Positions 48,322 through 58,509 of a stretch of 64,000 nt of DNA are shown here, piece after piece. Where the stretch lies: positions 721,262,367 to 721,326,366 of the forward strand of contig NC_081413.1 in NCBI RefSeq assembly GCF_030272615.1. Reading direction: 5' to 3'. Position 1 is the stretch's first letter. Each line of letters starts with the position of its first letter. Position numbers and translations under genes: made by a program. The DNA comes from Cryptomeria japonica (Eukaryota; Streptophyta; Pinopsida; Cupressales; Cupressaceae). The notes under the pieces were generated by a model. That model had not been told where the DNA came from. It did no database searches and saw only the letters and a program-made list of their open reading frames with translations.

Positions 48322-50445
48322 TTAAAACTAATATGATTGAGAGCTAGATGTGATGAATAAGTCAAGATCAAATTGAAGTTAGTTGTTCGTTTAATGTAGT
48401 GATTGAGAGAAGTAACTAAGATTCAATCTCGTTTCAGGAAAAATCTATCCTATATAAGACGTGATCTAAGTAGCTTAGTTTGATTTGAGAGAAGTGACAA
48501 AGACTTAGTTTGGTTCCAAGAATGATCTATCTTGTATAAGACATGGTCCAAGTGACTTAAGTTTAATTAGTATTTAATTGAACTAGTTGAAAGATGATCG
48601 ACAAAATTGTGCAACACAATGACAGGGATACACTATCAAGATTTTTTTATGCTCAGAATTATGATAACCAGATTTATGTTTGCTACAGATTGATTAGGCA
48701 AGTGTGACTATTCTGGACTGACAAAATCAGAAATTTTTACGATAGAGTTTTATGACCCAAACAAAAATTTAATAGCTCCCATACAATAGAGACAGTTTCT
48801 CGTACAAGTTGTTGCCTAAACTCATACGACAGTTTGGTGTTCTCTAGATGACAAGCTGATAAGTATGATAGTTATTTGTATGAAAATATGTTAAGGGCTA
48901 TATGACAATTCTTTAACAACAGAATGACAATTCTGTATACTCACACGATAATTTTGATAGGGCTAGACAACAAATTGATAGGACCAATGAAGACTTGTAC
49001 AACAATAGGTATGTATCTAGATGACAATTCAATAGGCTCGTACGATAGAGGACTTGGGTAGAGACAAGACTCTGACACAGACACAGTTTTGATGACTGAC
49101 AGAGACTAGTTTTTGACACAGACACAGTTTTGATCACTGAGTTGTTGATATTGATTCGTTTTCTCCAGTTCCAGTATTTCAGTTTCAATTTCAAGGATGA
49201 AAACACAGTAAACATGCAAGATGTATAATGACTTTCAAGCACAACACTCTATCCCTACTGAAGTTGTCTTAGAAAAGAAAATCTTATCTTACAAACTTAG
49301 GTACACACCCAATAGCTAATCAAAATACAGTCGTTGAGTCTCACACAATAGATTCTCAATGCCCTATTAGCCGACTCCAAATGCTAATGGGGGCACAATA
49401 TGCCAAGTATCTTGGGAGAGTTACTATCTCTCTCTTGTACAAAGATTATCCCCCTTTCAGAGGTGAATCAGATAGCCTCTATTTTATAGTTCTTAGTCAA
49501 TAATTTCGTTCAAAATTACCCCTTGAAGTCACGCAAGCATGATTGATGCCTATAGCCCAACAAGGTACTGAAATAAGTTGTAGTCACGTAAACATGATTG
49601 AGACCGCGAGGCCCTACAAAATGCTCGATATGAGAGATCTCAAAGAGAAAACACAAATAATCTCATCCTCTGAGACTTTAATCACCAAAGGCCTATTTAT
49701 TATAGTGAGTTGGAATGCTCAAGTCCAGCTGTACTCATTTAGGTCATTCTCATAGGGTGATTACTTTTTCTCACTCTGATAGGACTACTAAAGGTATATA
49801 AATCTTAAATTTAGAAAAATCCTCAAGGGTTTGGATTTCTGATTGTCTATAAAGACAAGAGCATACTCTCCTACCTCTTATATTTTTCTTCAAACACAAA
49901 AGACAGATTTGTTCATTAACCAAATAGCATTTTAAGTGCCTAAGAAAATACTAAATGAATACACAATGTTTAGTCGATTCTCCTTAGACAACTTGCAAGA
50001 ATAACGCATTAGTACTCATTTTTCTTTTGATTCTTTGGCAGGCATATGTTTAATTGATAAATTCTTTGACAAGCGTTCTACAGAAAACTAGTTAGGCTGT
50101 GAAAATATTAGGTAGACATAAGACAAACTAGGGTTAGCATCAGTAAAATCCAAATTTAATTTATGAAAAGCCCTAAAAGTATATTGTTTCTGAAATGAGA
50201 AAAACATAAATTCGTACGACAATATGTACCTTTTCGAATGAGTATTCCCATAGACCCAGACGATAGAACATAGAATCAGATATCCAGAGCAGAAAATCAT
50301 ACAAGTATTCTCAATGAACCAGATGATAAAAGACAGAACTCATACGATGTTGGGTAAATACTCGTACAACCTTTTGTAGAGGCTTGTACAGACGAAACCT
50401 AAAAAATAGAAAAAATGATTTTGAGGCCGAAAGATTGAATTTCGA
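48322..50445 (-). other. Leader of the Tat element with dispersed CGTACGA motifs
   Basis: About 2.1 kb without a coding frame, between PBS and gag. It carries around 15 copies of a short motif near CTCGTACGACAAT (clear ones at about 48798, 48820, 48940, 49036, 50211, 50337, 50358). Small minus-strand frames here have no recognisable content. Confidence 0.6.
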
Positions 50446-50463
50446 GGCCCATAGTGGGTGCCA
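50446..50463 (-). promoter_or_regulatory. Primer binding site of the Tat element
   Basis: The minus strand reads TGGCACCCACTATGGGCC, four bases after the 5' LTR end. It begins TGG as required for pairing with a tRNA CCA end; tRNA identity not assigned. Confidence 0.65.
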
Positions 50464-50467
50464 AAAA

Positions 50468-50534
50468 TGTGTGTGTGAAAAGTGGATTGTATCTATATCT
50501 AGAATACACAACACTTCAATTAAGTCATTAGATG
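50468..50534 (-). mobile_element. 67-bp remnant of the Tat 5' LTR, cut by the Athila insertion
   Basis: It matches 34580-34646 in length and nearly in sequence (GTGTGTGAAAAGTGGAT, ACACAACACTTCAATTAAGT), and stops exactly where TGTCTACCCC of the next element begins. The rest of this LTR must lie right of the window. Confidence 0.85.
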
Positions 50535-51775
50535 TGTCTACCCCAACATTAATAACAATAATATCTCTAATTGAAATCTCAATCCAAAGTTTGGATATTC
50601 ATATGGTAGAGTTTACTATTCTCATGGTTGGTGTTCATTTAGTTGTCAATCCAGAAACGTAAAACTTGAAATGGGTCTGCAAGATATATGCACTAAGCTC
50701 CTTGAATGATTATTCTCAATTACTGGAAGAAACGTAGGAATAAAAATCAAAAAGACTAAATGAAAGCTTTTCAAAATTCTACTGAAATGAATTAATGGAA
50801 ATAACAGGAATAACACCGTTCTGCCTTGGCTGCAGGAATAGTCAAAGGATCTGTTTCCACTGGCTGCAGGAACATCCCAGTCATGAACTTCTACTGCAAC
50901 TAAGTAAAAAGTAACTTCAATAATCATAAACATGGGATCACTCACCAAGTGGGCCCCCTTGGATGAGTGATATCAAACTCTCAGTAAAGAACTCTTAACA
51001 GATCAGAATAACATGTTTTTATTCATTTCTTCCTAAAAGATAATTACATATCCAAAAGATGAAAATCTAGAATACGTGACAAAAACTGCTCAATCATTTT
51101 CCATTCTGTCTAACACTCAGAAAAGAAGGGAGAGCTTATTAAATAGAAAAGACAAACTACAATGGATAACTACAATTACATCCAGAAGAAAAGGTGGATC
51201 ACTGCCAGATGAAGGGGATAACAGAGAGCTTGGCTGCAGGAACTGTGGATCTGTAACTAAACCACAGTCCTTGGATGCCAAAGAGATATTTTACAGATTA
51301 AACATGCACTGGAGTTAAACTCCCATGGTGAAGTACAACTACTCTGATTATGCCATAGATTGCGCTCGCTTGAATCTCCTTCAATTTGACCTCCAGCTCT
51401 CTGGTGTGATTCTCTAGTCCTTAGGCATAGAAGAGAATTGTTCACTGTAGCATCAATTATTACCTGCACTAAAATAGAAACAATATACAAGGACACGCAT
51501 ATGTATCTTACTTTAACTAATACATTCATTAACTCACATATGAAATCATCCTAAATAATTCGTATATCATAGAGACAAACCATTTGGCTGTAGGAATAAA
51601 TTGGCATGGCTGTAGGAAGAAATTGGCAGGGTTCAAACATGATTTCTTAAGCTCGGTTTTTAAAATATGGATTACATATAGTCAATGCACAATATTTTAC
51701 TATCATAATGCAACCCAAAAGATACCAAAAAACCTAAAAGTCCTGATAAAAACATGTCAATACACTGACTTATCA
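50535..51775 (-). mobile_element. 3' LTR of the Athila-type element (about 1241 bp)
   Basis: In element sense it begins TGATAAGTCAGTG directly after the PPT and ends GGGGTAGACA, a TG...CA pair. Several GCTGCAGGAA(C/T) motifs lie inside. The five bases before the plus-strand start (AGATG, 50530-50534) are the expected target-site duplication. Confidence 0.75.
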
Positions 51776-51787
51776 TGCCCCCCAACT
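51776..51787 (-). promoter_or_regulatory. Polypurine tract of the Athila-type element
   Basis: The minus strand reads AGTTGGGGGGCA immediately before the LTR TGATAAG. Confidence 0.7.
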
Positions 51788-52033
51788 CTAAGGGTTAGGA
51801 AAATTTCTAACTTTTGCTGAGACTCTGAAATCACCCACAATTTTCTGTCTGGTTCCCTTGGAAGGCAAACTCCAGTAAAATCCCTTCATTTTCTCCAACC
51901 TGGACCATCTAGCTATTTCTTCAACATTCACATCATAATTCTATTCTGTTGGTTGGCATGCCAAGAGTGGCCACATTAGGATAGGAGGCTGAAAGATTAA
52001 TGGTAACCAATTATTGGATTTCTCCCTTCCTAG
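51788..52033. other. Athila 3' untranslated region
   Basis: Between the env-like stop (52034) and PPT. No further feature. Confidence 0.45.
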
Positions 52034-54222
52034 CTATATATATTTGGAGGCTCTCTGTATAGCTGCATGAAAATTCTGCAATGAATAGGGTTCTCCCAGT
52101 TTTAGATGATCTGGTAGATGATTCCAGCGTTGAGTTAGTCCCTCTAGTGTTGTTGTCCTATGGGTTTGAACTAATTTCTCAAACACTTGATATACTTCCT
52201 CTCTCATTGGAAGTACTATCTTTCTAACATCATCTCTTATTAACAACTTTTGCCAGTCATAATATAGAACTCTGGGTTCTTCTACTTCCCTCCTCAATGG
52301 TAATGGACAGTCAAGTTCCAGTTTTTCAAACTCCCTGGCTTGTGGTCCTATAATCATTTCATTTTTTATCCATGATATTAGAGCTCTGAGATGAATATCC
52401 CCAATGTATAACAAGGGATTCCATTCTCTGTCTTGGGGCACAGCATAATTATGTAAATATAATTCACATAATAGGTTCTTTATAGAATGTGGGGAGGTTT
52501 GAAAAGAATGATAGAATTCCTCAGGTGTTTCCAAGGATGGGCTAAGGTCCCTTACTATGTGGTTTAATCTGAAATTCAGATACCATTCTTTCAAGTGCAC
52601 TACATAAATTCTTGGGGGAGCTCTACACTGCATTATCTCAGGAACCATACTATAGATTTCTTCTACCTTAGTCTCCAATTCTTTAATTCTATTGTCTTTC
52701 TTCTCAATCTCTTTTTGTTGCTTATTAATTATTCCTTGCAACCTATCCTTCTCTATTTCTCATTGCCTAAAGAATGTTAAAGCAATTGACAAGCTAGTTA
52801 GGGATGAAGGAGTTTTTATGGGTCCTACCTTAGACCGTGGAATTTCTTCGATAACTTCCTCATTCTGGATTGGTATATTTCCCATGTTTTCTTCAAGTTG
52901 TTGTGCAACATCATCAATTATCTCCTCAGATTGCAATGCCACTGAAGCTAGATTTGCAAGCTTATCAATTACAATTTCTTCCTGAATTGCTTCTTGGATT
53001 TCTTCACCTGCAAGATTTTCCTAAATTTCATCTTCTATAGGGTTTTCTTCCATTTCTTTATCTATAGCATTTTCTTCTTCTGAAGTGTCTACTGTAATGA
53101 CCTCTGCTGGCTTACTCACTGGTTGAGTTTTCTGTGTCCTTCTTCTTGTTCTCCTAACATACACTTTTGAAATAGACGTACGAGTTCTTGTTTTTGTCCG
53201 ATGCCTCTTGGCTATAGGAGGAATATGCACTTCCTGCGGTCAAACAACAAATTCTTCACCTGACTCCTCCTTTTCTAATTCTTTTCCTTTCCTCTGCAAA
53301 ATAGGTGAACCTCCTTGAAGAGAGGTAGAGGGTTGTCCTTCAGTTAGCCCTACTTCGATTTCTTCTTCTAAAATTATTGCAGCTCCTTCAGCAACTAACA
53401 AACCCTCATCTTCACTAGAAAGATCTTCTGTAGCTATCCCTTCTTGATCTGGAGGATTATCTTCAACAGGGGCTTCATCTACCCTAAATTGCAGAATATC
53501 TTCAAACACACCCTATTCCATTTGTGAAACATCTCTCAAGGACCATTGTACCAGCAACTTCACCAGTCTATGATGGCTAACAGAGCGATTGCCATATTTT
53601 TTAGTCTCCTTAGCACTTATAGAAATGAGATGATACAAGAAATTTGGGACATTAACTTGCCAGTTATGACGCAGATGACTAAGTAGCTTGAAGTGAGGTG
53701 AGTGGAGATTTGAATACCGTCCTTCATAGGTGATATATTTCATGATATACAGAGCTACCTGAGGCCAATGTGCTGGCAAAGAAACCCTTCTAGTTCCTTG
53801 CCTATCTACCATTAAGGGTGTGTCTGTAGGAATTGTGAACTCTGCTCTGGCACTCCTTGCATCCTTCAATTCTAGAAAGAGTTCTCCTTCCTGCAGCAAC
53901 CCTGTGACCTCTGCAATTCTCTTCTCTGTAGAAATTACCCTCAACCCCTTAACTGTAGCTTCTCCTTCGTCAAAAGAATGCATGAATTCCATAGCTATTT
54001 CGTCATTGAAATCCCTAATCTTCAAGAAATACTCCAGCCAGCCGTGGTTTTGGAAATAGTGCACACAAACAACATCCTACAGCAACCCTTCATGTACAGT
54101 CAGTTCATGGCGAATCAGATCACCTCCCATCTTTTACTCTGATACTTCTGCAGCTTCACCAAAATGTTTGAAAGATTCCCAAAAGCTAAAATCTACATAT
54201 CTAAAATTAGGCAGCAGAACTT
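52034..54222 (-). pseudogene. Env-position ORF of the Athila element, one frame with point stops
   Basis: One reading frame runs from about 54222 (first in-frame Met at 54131, MGGDLIRHELTV) to a stop at 52034, broken only by nonsense codons and never by a frameshift. Blocks: FRYVDFSFWESFKHFGEAAE, HYFQNHGWLEYFLKIRDFND, MEFMHSFDEGEATVKGLRVI; then an acidic Glu/Ile-rich linker (53509-53240), a basic patch KRHRTKTRTRTS, a coiled coil INKQQKEIEKKDNRIKELET (about 52740-52650) and a C-terminal domain (RIYVVHLKEWYLNFRLNHIV). It resembles plant gypsy 'putative transposon protein' ORFs rather than a viral glycoprotein, and I see no clear membrane segment. Stops are TAG or TGA at 53513, 53240, 53021 and 52760, plus two near the start. 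Confidence 0.65.
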
Positions 54223-54317
54223 ATTATTCACTTGCGTGAAATAATAATCATCATAAGTAATGTCAGTTAGGAAATCAATTCAGGATAATAAATCTTACTG
54301 GGAAAAAGGACCATAAA

Positions 54318-54335
54318 GTACCCCCCCAACTTAAC
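54318..54335 (-). promoter_or_regulatory. Second polypurine-tract-like site (between pol and the env-like ORF)
   Basis: The minus strand reads TTAAGTTGGGGGGGTA, close to the terminal PPT AGTTGGGGGGCA. It could be an internal (central) PPT. Confidence 0.45.
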
Positions 54336-54572
54336 CTAGCACGTGTCCACATAGGCCGATAAGATGTCGGGTTTGAAGTGGATTAAAACAAGATTAAAGT
54401 CATAATGAACTAATAAATGCAAAATTAAAATAAAGTACAATATACACATACCTGCAATTGGGCGAAAATGATGGCGAAATGAAATGAAGTGATAGATAAG
54501 AAAGTGGGATGGAATGTAGTGGATGGAACTTTATGTATGGAGAACAATATTTCTCATGGAAATATCTAATTA

Positions 54573-55860
54573 TTATACAGTAAATAAGTTCACTACAAAA
54601 GCTGCAGGAACATCACCTTTATTAACATGCCCAAGTGAAACAGGAAGCTCATGAATTGTTACCGAATCATTATCAGTTACTGCAGGAATATCACCAGTTG
54701 CTGCAGGAACTTGTGTTTCTTTTTGAGGAGCAAATTGTTGCAGAAACTCTTCTCTAGTAGCCAGCTTGTGATAAAGGCGTAGTCGGTGTCCATTCACTAA
54801 AAGTTTGAATCTAACAGCATCTATGGTGGACAACTGAACTACTCCATTATGAAAAACTTCTTCTATCTCATAACGACCCAACCACCTTGTTTGGAGTTTT
54901 CCCTGAGCATCCTTATATCTGGAATCATACAAGAGTGCCCAATCACAAACTTTGAATTTCTTTTCTCTGATATACTTATCATGTCATCTGGCTCTTTGGT
55001 TTTGAATCAACTCTGTCTGTTGAACAGCTATTTTTCTCCATTCATCTAAAGCATTTAACTACTGAATGCATTCCTTTTGTGCTTCAAATAATGTCATATT
55101 TAGTTGTAGGGCTGTTCTCAAGGTTTTATGCTTGAATTCAATAGGCATCATTGTTGTTTTGCCATAGACCATCTCAAAAGGTGTGAATCCAATTGGTGTT
55201 TTCCAGGTTGTTCTATATGCCCAAATTGCCTCTAAAAGCTGATTAGACCAATCTTTCTTGTGGATAGACACTGTTTTTGAAAGAATACCCTCAAGTTCTC
55301 TATTGGTAACCTCTACTTGACCATTAGACTATGGATGGTATGGAGTATATTTCCTATGTCTTATATTATATTCATTGACCAAAGCTTTTATCAATGTTGA
55401 TGTAAATTGAGGTCCCTGATCTGAGACAATTTCCCTAGGTACTCCATACCTTGTAAATATTTCCTCATATAGAAACTCAACTACCTTATTATCTCTTGCA
55501 TGTTGCATAGCTTTAGCTTCTACCCATTTTGTCACATAGTCTGTACATACCAAGATATAAGATTTTCCATTAGAAGGTGGATCAATGGGGCCAACAAAAT
55601 CTAATCCCCATTTATCAAATGGTGTTACAAATATTTGAGGATATAGAGGCATTTCATCAGATTTTTTTAGGTTTGCCCATTCACTGACACCTATCACACT
55701 TCCTTGTGTATTGAGCTGCATCCTTGTGTAGTGTAGGCCAATAATAACCAGTATTGAGTATTTTCAATGCTATCCTTTTGGCAGTAAAATGACCTCCACA
55801 TGGTTCATCATGACATGCATGCAAGATGCCATATGTTTCATCTTCTCTGACACATCTTCA
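54573..55860 (-). pseudogene. Athila-type integrase
   Basis: Zinc-binding HHCC module near 55860-55690 (ILHACHDEPCGGHFTAKRIA, YTRKCDRCQ, then TGA). Catalytic core 55721-55329 with WGLDFVGPIDPPSNGKSY (Asp), YGVPREIVSDQGPQFTSTLI (Asp) and HRKYTPYHP. 55271-55059 holds WSNQLLEAIWAYRTTWKTPI and PFEMVYGKT. 54932-54573 is the C-terminal part (LQTRWLGRYEIEEVFHNGVV). Separated by single stops, otherwise well preserved. Confidence 0.85.
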
Positions 55861-57719
55861 CATAACTTGATCAGGTCCAGTATAGAATAAACAATCAGAA
55901 ATCCATGAAAAATTAAAACTTTTTTCAACTAACAACCTTCTTTCCTTAGGAGAAAAAGAAATTGGCATCTTAGCTGCAACTAAATAGTTGGCAATATCAG
56001 CATACCAAGGTGTATGAGCCTGTATGAGAAACAAATGCTCATCTAAAAAAGTGTCATCTATCATTGTAGAGTCTTCCTGCAATTGAAGTCGTGAAAGATA
56101 ATCTGCAACAACATTAGACTTCCCTGGCTTATCAACAATTGTGATATCAAATTATTGCATCAACAATAACTAGCGAGCCAGTCCACTGGTGATTGATGGC
56201 TTATTCATAAGATATCTCATTGCAGTATGATCTGTATGCACAAATATTGGATACCTTGTAATATAGTGTATAAACTTGTTAAGGGCATGTATAACAACTA
56301 GCATTTCTTTTTCAGTAACTGTATAATTCAATTCAGGTCCTTGCAAATTCTTACTAATATAATATATGGCATTTTCCAACTTGTCAACTTTCTGTCCTAA
56401 CACTGCTCCTATAGCATAATCAGATGCATCAGTATGGATTTGAAATGGTAGAGACCAATTAGGTCCTTTAAGAACTGGTGCCTGAGTCAAAGCATGCTTA
56501 AGCTTTAAAAAAGTTTCATTGCATGCTGAGGTCCATTTAAATTCTGCATCTTTAGTAAGCAGTGTATATAAGGGACTTGCAATTTTGCATAAATATTTAA
56601 TGAACCTTCTGTAGTATCCAGCATGGCCAAGAAAATTTCTCACATCTTTCTGCTTCACAGGGTCATTAATTTGCTGAATAACCTCAATTTTTGCTTGATC
56701 CACGTGTATACCTTGTACAGATATATGATGACCAAGGACTATTCCTTCTTCCATCATTATAAAACACTTTTCATTATTTAGAGACAAGTTGTAGTCTTCA
56801 CACCGCTGCAAAACTTTCTTCAAATTATCGAATGCTTGATCAAATTCAGAACCATAGATTGTAAAGTCATCCATGTAAATCTCCATTATGTCTTGAGAAA
56901 TATCAGAAAAAATACTAATGACTGCCCTTTGAAAAGTGGTTGGAGCATTACACAACCCAAAAGGAAGAACAGAATATGCATAAGTGCCCCATGGACAAGT
57001 AAATGTTGTTTTCTCCTGGTCCTCAGGGGCTATTTGCATTTGATTATAGCCACTGAATCCATCCAAAAATGAAAAATATTTCTTACCAGCAAGAGAATCT
57101 AATACCTGATCTACAAAGGGTAGTGGAAAATGATCCTTCCTTGTGGCTAAGTTCAAGGCTCTATAATCAACACATACTCTCCATTTGCCTCCTTTTTTAG
57201 GAACTATCACCAAAGGTGATACCCATTGACTGTCAAAAATGGGATAAATAAATCTAACTTTCAACAATTTATGCAATTCTTCTTTAACTATCTCTTTCAG
57301 GGCAAGATTGACTCTTCTTTGAGGTTGTCTAAGGGGACAACACTCATCCTTTATATAAATGTGATGTGTACAAACTGCTGGATCAATTCCATTCATATCC
57401 TTGTAGTTTTAGCAGGTCTACCAAGCTATACTTTTGAATATCTGCTATATTCTTGTTGATGTTCAAATATTTATTCAATGCAACCTCTATCTTGACAGTA
57501 AGATCAATCTGATTTATATCAGAAACATGAAAATATGACAACTCCTGTGGCAACAAAGTGTGCAAAATATCAGTGGCTACAGGAAAGTCCAATCCTGCAA
57601 TATTCAGAACCAGTTCTTGCAATATTTGGAACCAGTTCCTACAATTCTCTGTCTTCTATTAATTCATTTGTCAGAACCTTATAAAGGATTGATTCCTTAT
57701 CATATAACTGCATGAGTGG
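55861..57719 (-). pseudogene. Athila-type reverse transcriptase and RNase H
   Basis: An uninterrupted frame of 408 aa (57396-56170) contains WVSPLVIVPKKGGKWRVCVD, FPLPFVDQVLDSLAGKKYFS, LDGFSGYNQMQIAPEDQEKT, LPFGLCNAPTTFQRAVISIF, EIYMDDFTIYGSEFD (catalytic YMDD) and, in RNase H, FQIHTDASDYAIGAVLGQK, LNYTVTEKEMLVVIHALNKF and FVHTDHTAMRYLM. A stop near 57397 separates it from 57622-57383 upstream. The frame is cut at 57719 by the younger LTR; 56082-55858 links it to integrase. All visible RT catalytic residues are present, but the copy is incomplete. Confidence 0.88.
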
Positions 57720-58488
57720 TGTAGACACCCAAAATTGTCATGTCTAATTAAATAAATATTTTTTTATTTTATTTATTTAATTACCTAAGCCTAATTCTTC
57801 TATTAATTAAATAAATCTTTATTTGTTTAATTAATTCATTTATCCTCTTCTAGCCTTATTTCTCATTTAAATAAATACATTCATTTATTTAAATTATCCT
57901 TTCCTAAATTAAATAAATATTTTATTTATTTAATTATCTCATTTCTTCTATTAATTAAATAAATCTTTATTTATTTAATTAATTCATTAGCTTTTTCTAC
58001 ACATGACACATGTCATTCATCTCTTAATTCCTACACTACCTACCTCTTTCATTATTTCATTATTTCTTCTACCTACCCTCTAATCCTAGCCGACCTCCTT
58101 TTTACACCTCTCAATCTTATCCCTCCATTTCATATTGTGTCTTCTATTTAAGGAGATGCTTTCTTCATTATCAAACCCTAATGACTTGATCAATTGACTA
58201 CACTACGATCCTACTTGCAACCACATTCCGTTCTTTGTTGAGCTCTTGTGCACATAAAATCTGAGAGCAAATATATCAAGCAAGATCAATGGAGATAGGA
58301 AGAATGGAGATCAAAACCCTAGTGGACATGTGATGGTATAATCTTTGTGATTTCATTTGATTTGCATTGTCTTAGGTAATCTTCATATGTTATGGTGGAT
58401 CTTTGTTGTTGTTAGGCTAGGATTTGGTGGTTGAATTCATTTAGCCTTTCAATTTTGTTATTATTGTTATCCATTGTCACCATACACA
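57720..58488 (+). mobile_element. 5' LTR of the younger Tat-type element
   Basis: Starts TGTAGACACC and ends CACCATACACA. Its first 270 bp hold five AT-rich palindromes of form TTAAATAAAT..ATTTATTTAA. A TATA-like CTATTTAAGG lies at about 58144. It matches the LTR at 109-830 along its length. Confidence 0.85.
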
Positions 58489-58491
58489 TTT

Positions 58492-58509
58492 TGGCACGCC
58501 CGGTGGGAC
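58492..58509 (+). promoter_or_regulatory. Primer binding site of the younger Tat-type element
   Basis: TGGCACGCCCGGTGGGAC, three bases after the LTR. It begins with TGG for pairing to a tRNA CCA end; tRNA identity not assigned. Confidence 0.75.

Larger units (their letters stand above)
34580..50534 (-). mobile_element. Tat-lineage Ty3/gypsy element, decayed, about 16 kb, with antisense extra gene
   Basis: Order in element sense (right to left): 67-bp remnant of 5' LTR, PBS, 2.1-kb leader, gag, protease, G-patch-like linker, RT, RNase H, second RNase H, integrase, about 4.9 kb of extra sequence with an antisense plant-mobile-domain gene, PPT, 3' LTR. The second RNase H plus long 3' extra region is the Tat/Ogre-type layout. 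Nearly every frame has stops, so it is an old copy. Confidence 0.85.
50535..57719 (-). mobile_element. Athila-lineage Ty3/gypsy element, 3' half, inserted in the Tat LTR
   Basis: Left to right: 3' LTR, PPT, long env-like ORF, second PPT-like tract, integrase, RNase H, RT. RT/integrase of Athila type followed by a long extra ORF in the env position supports Athila. Protease and gag are cut off at 57719 by the element starting at 57720. Confidence 0.8.
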
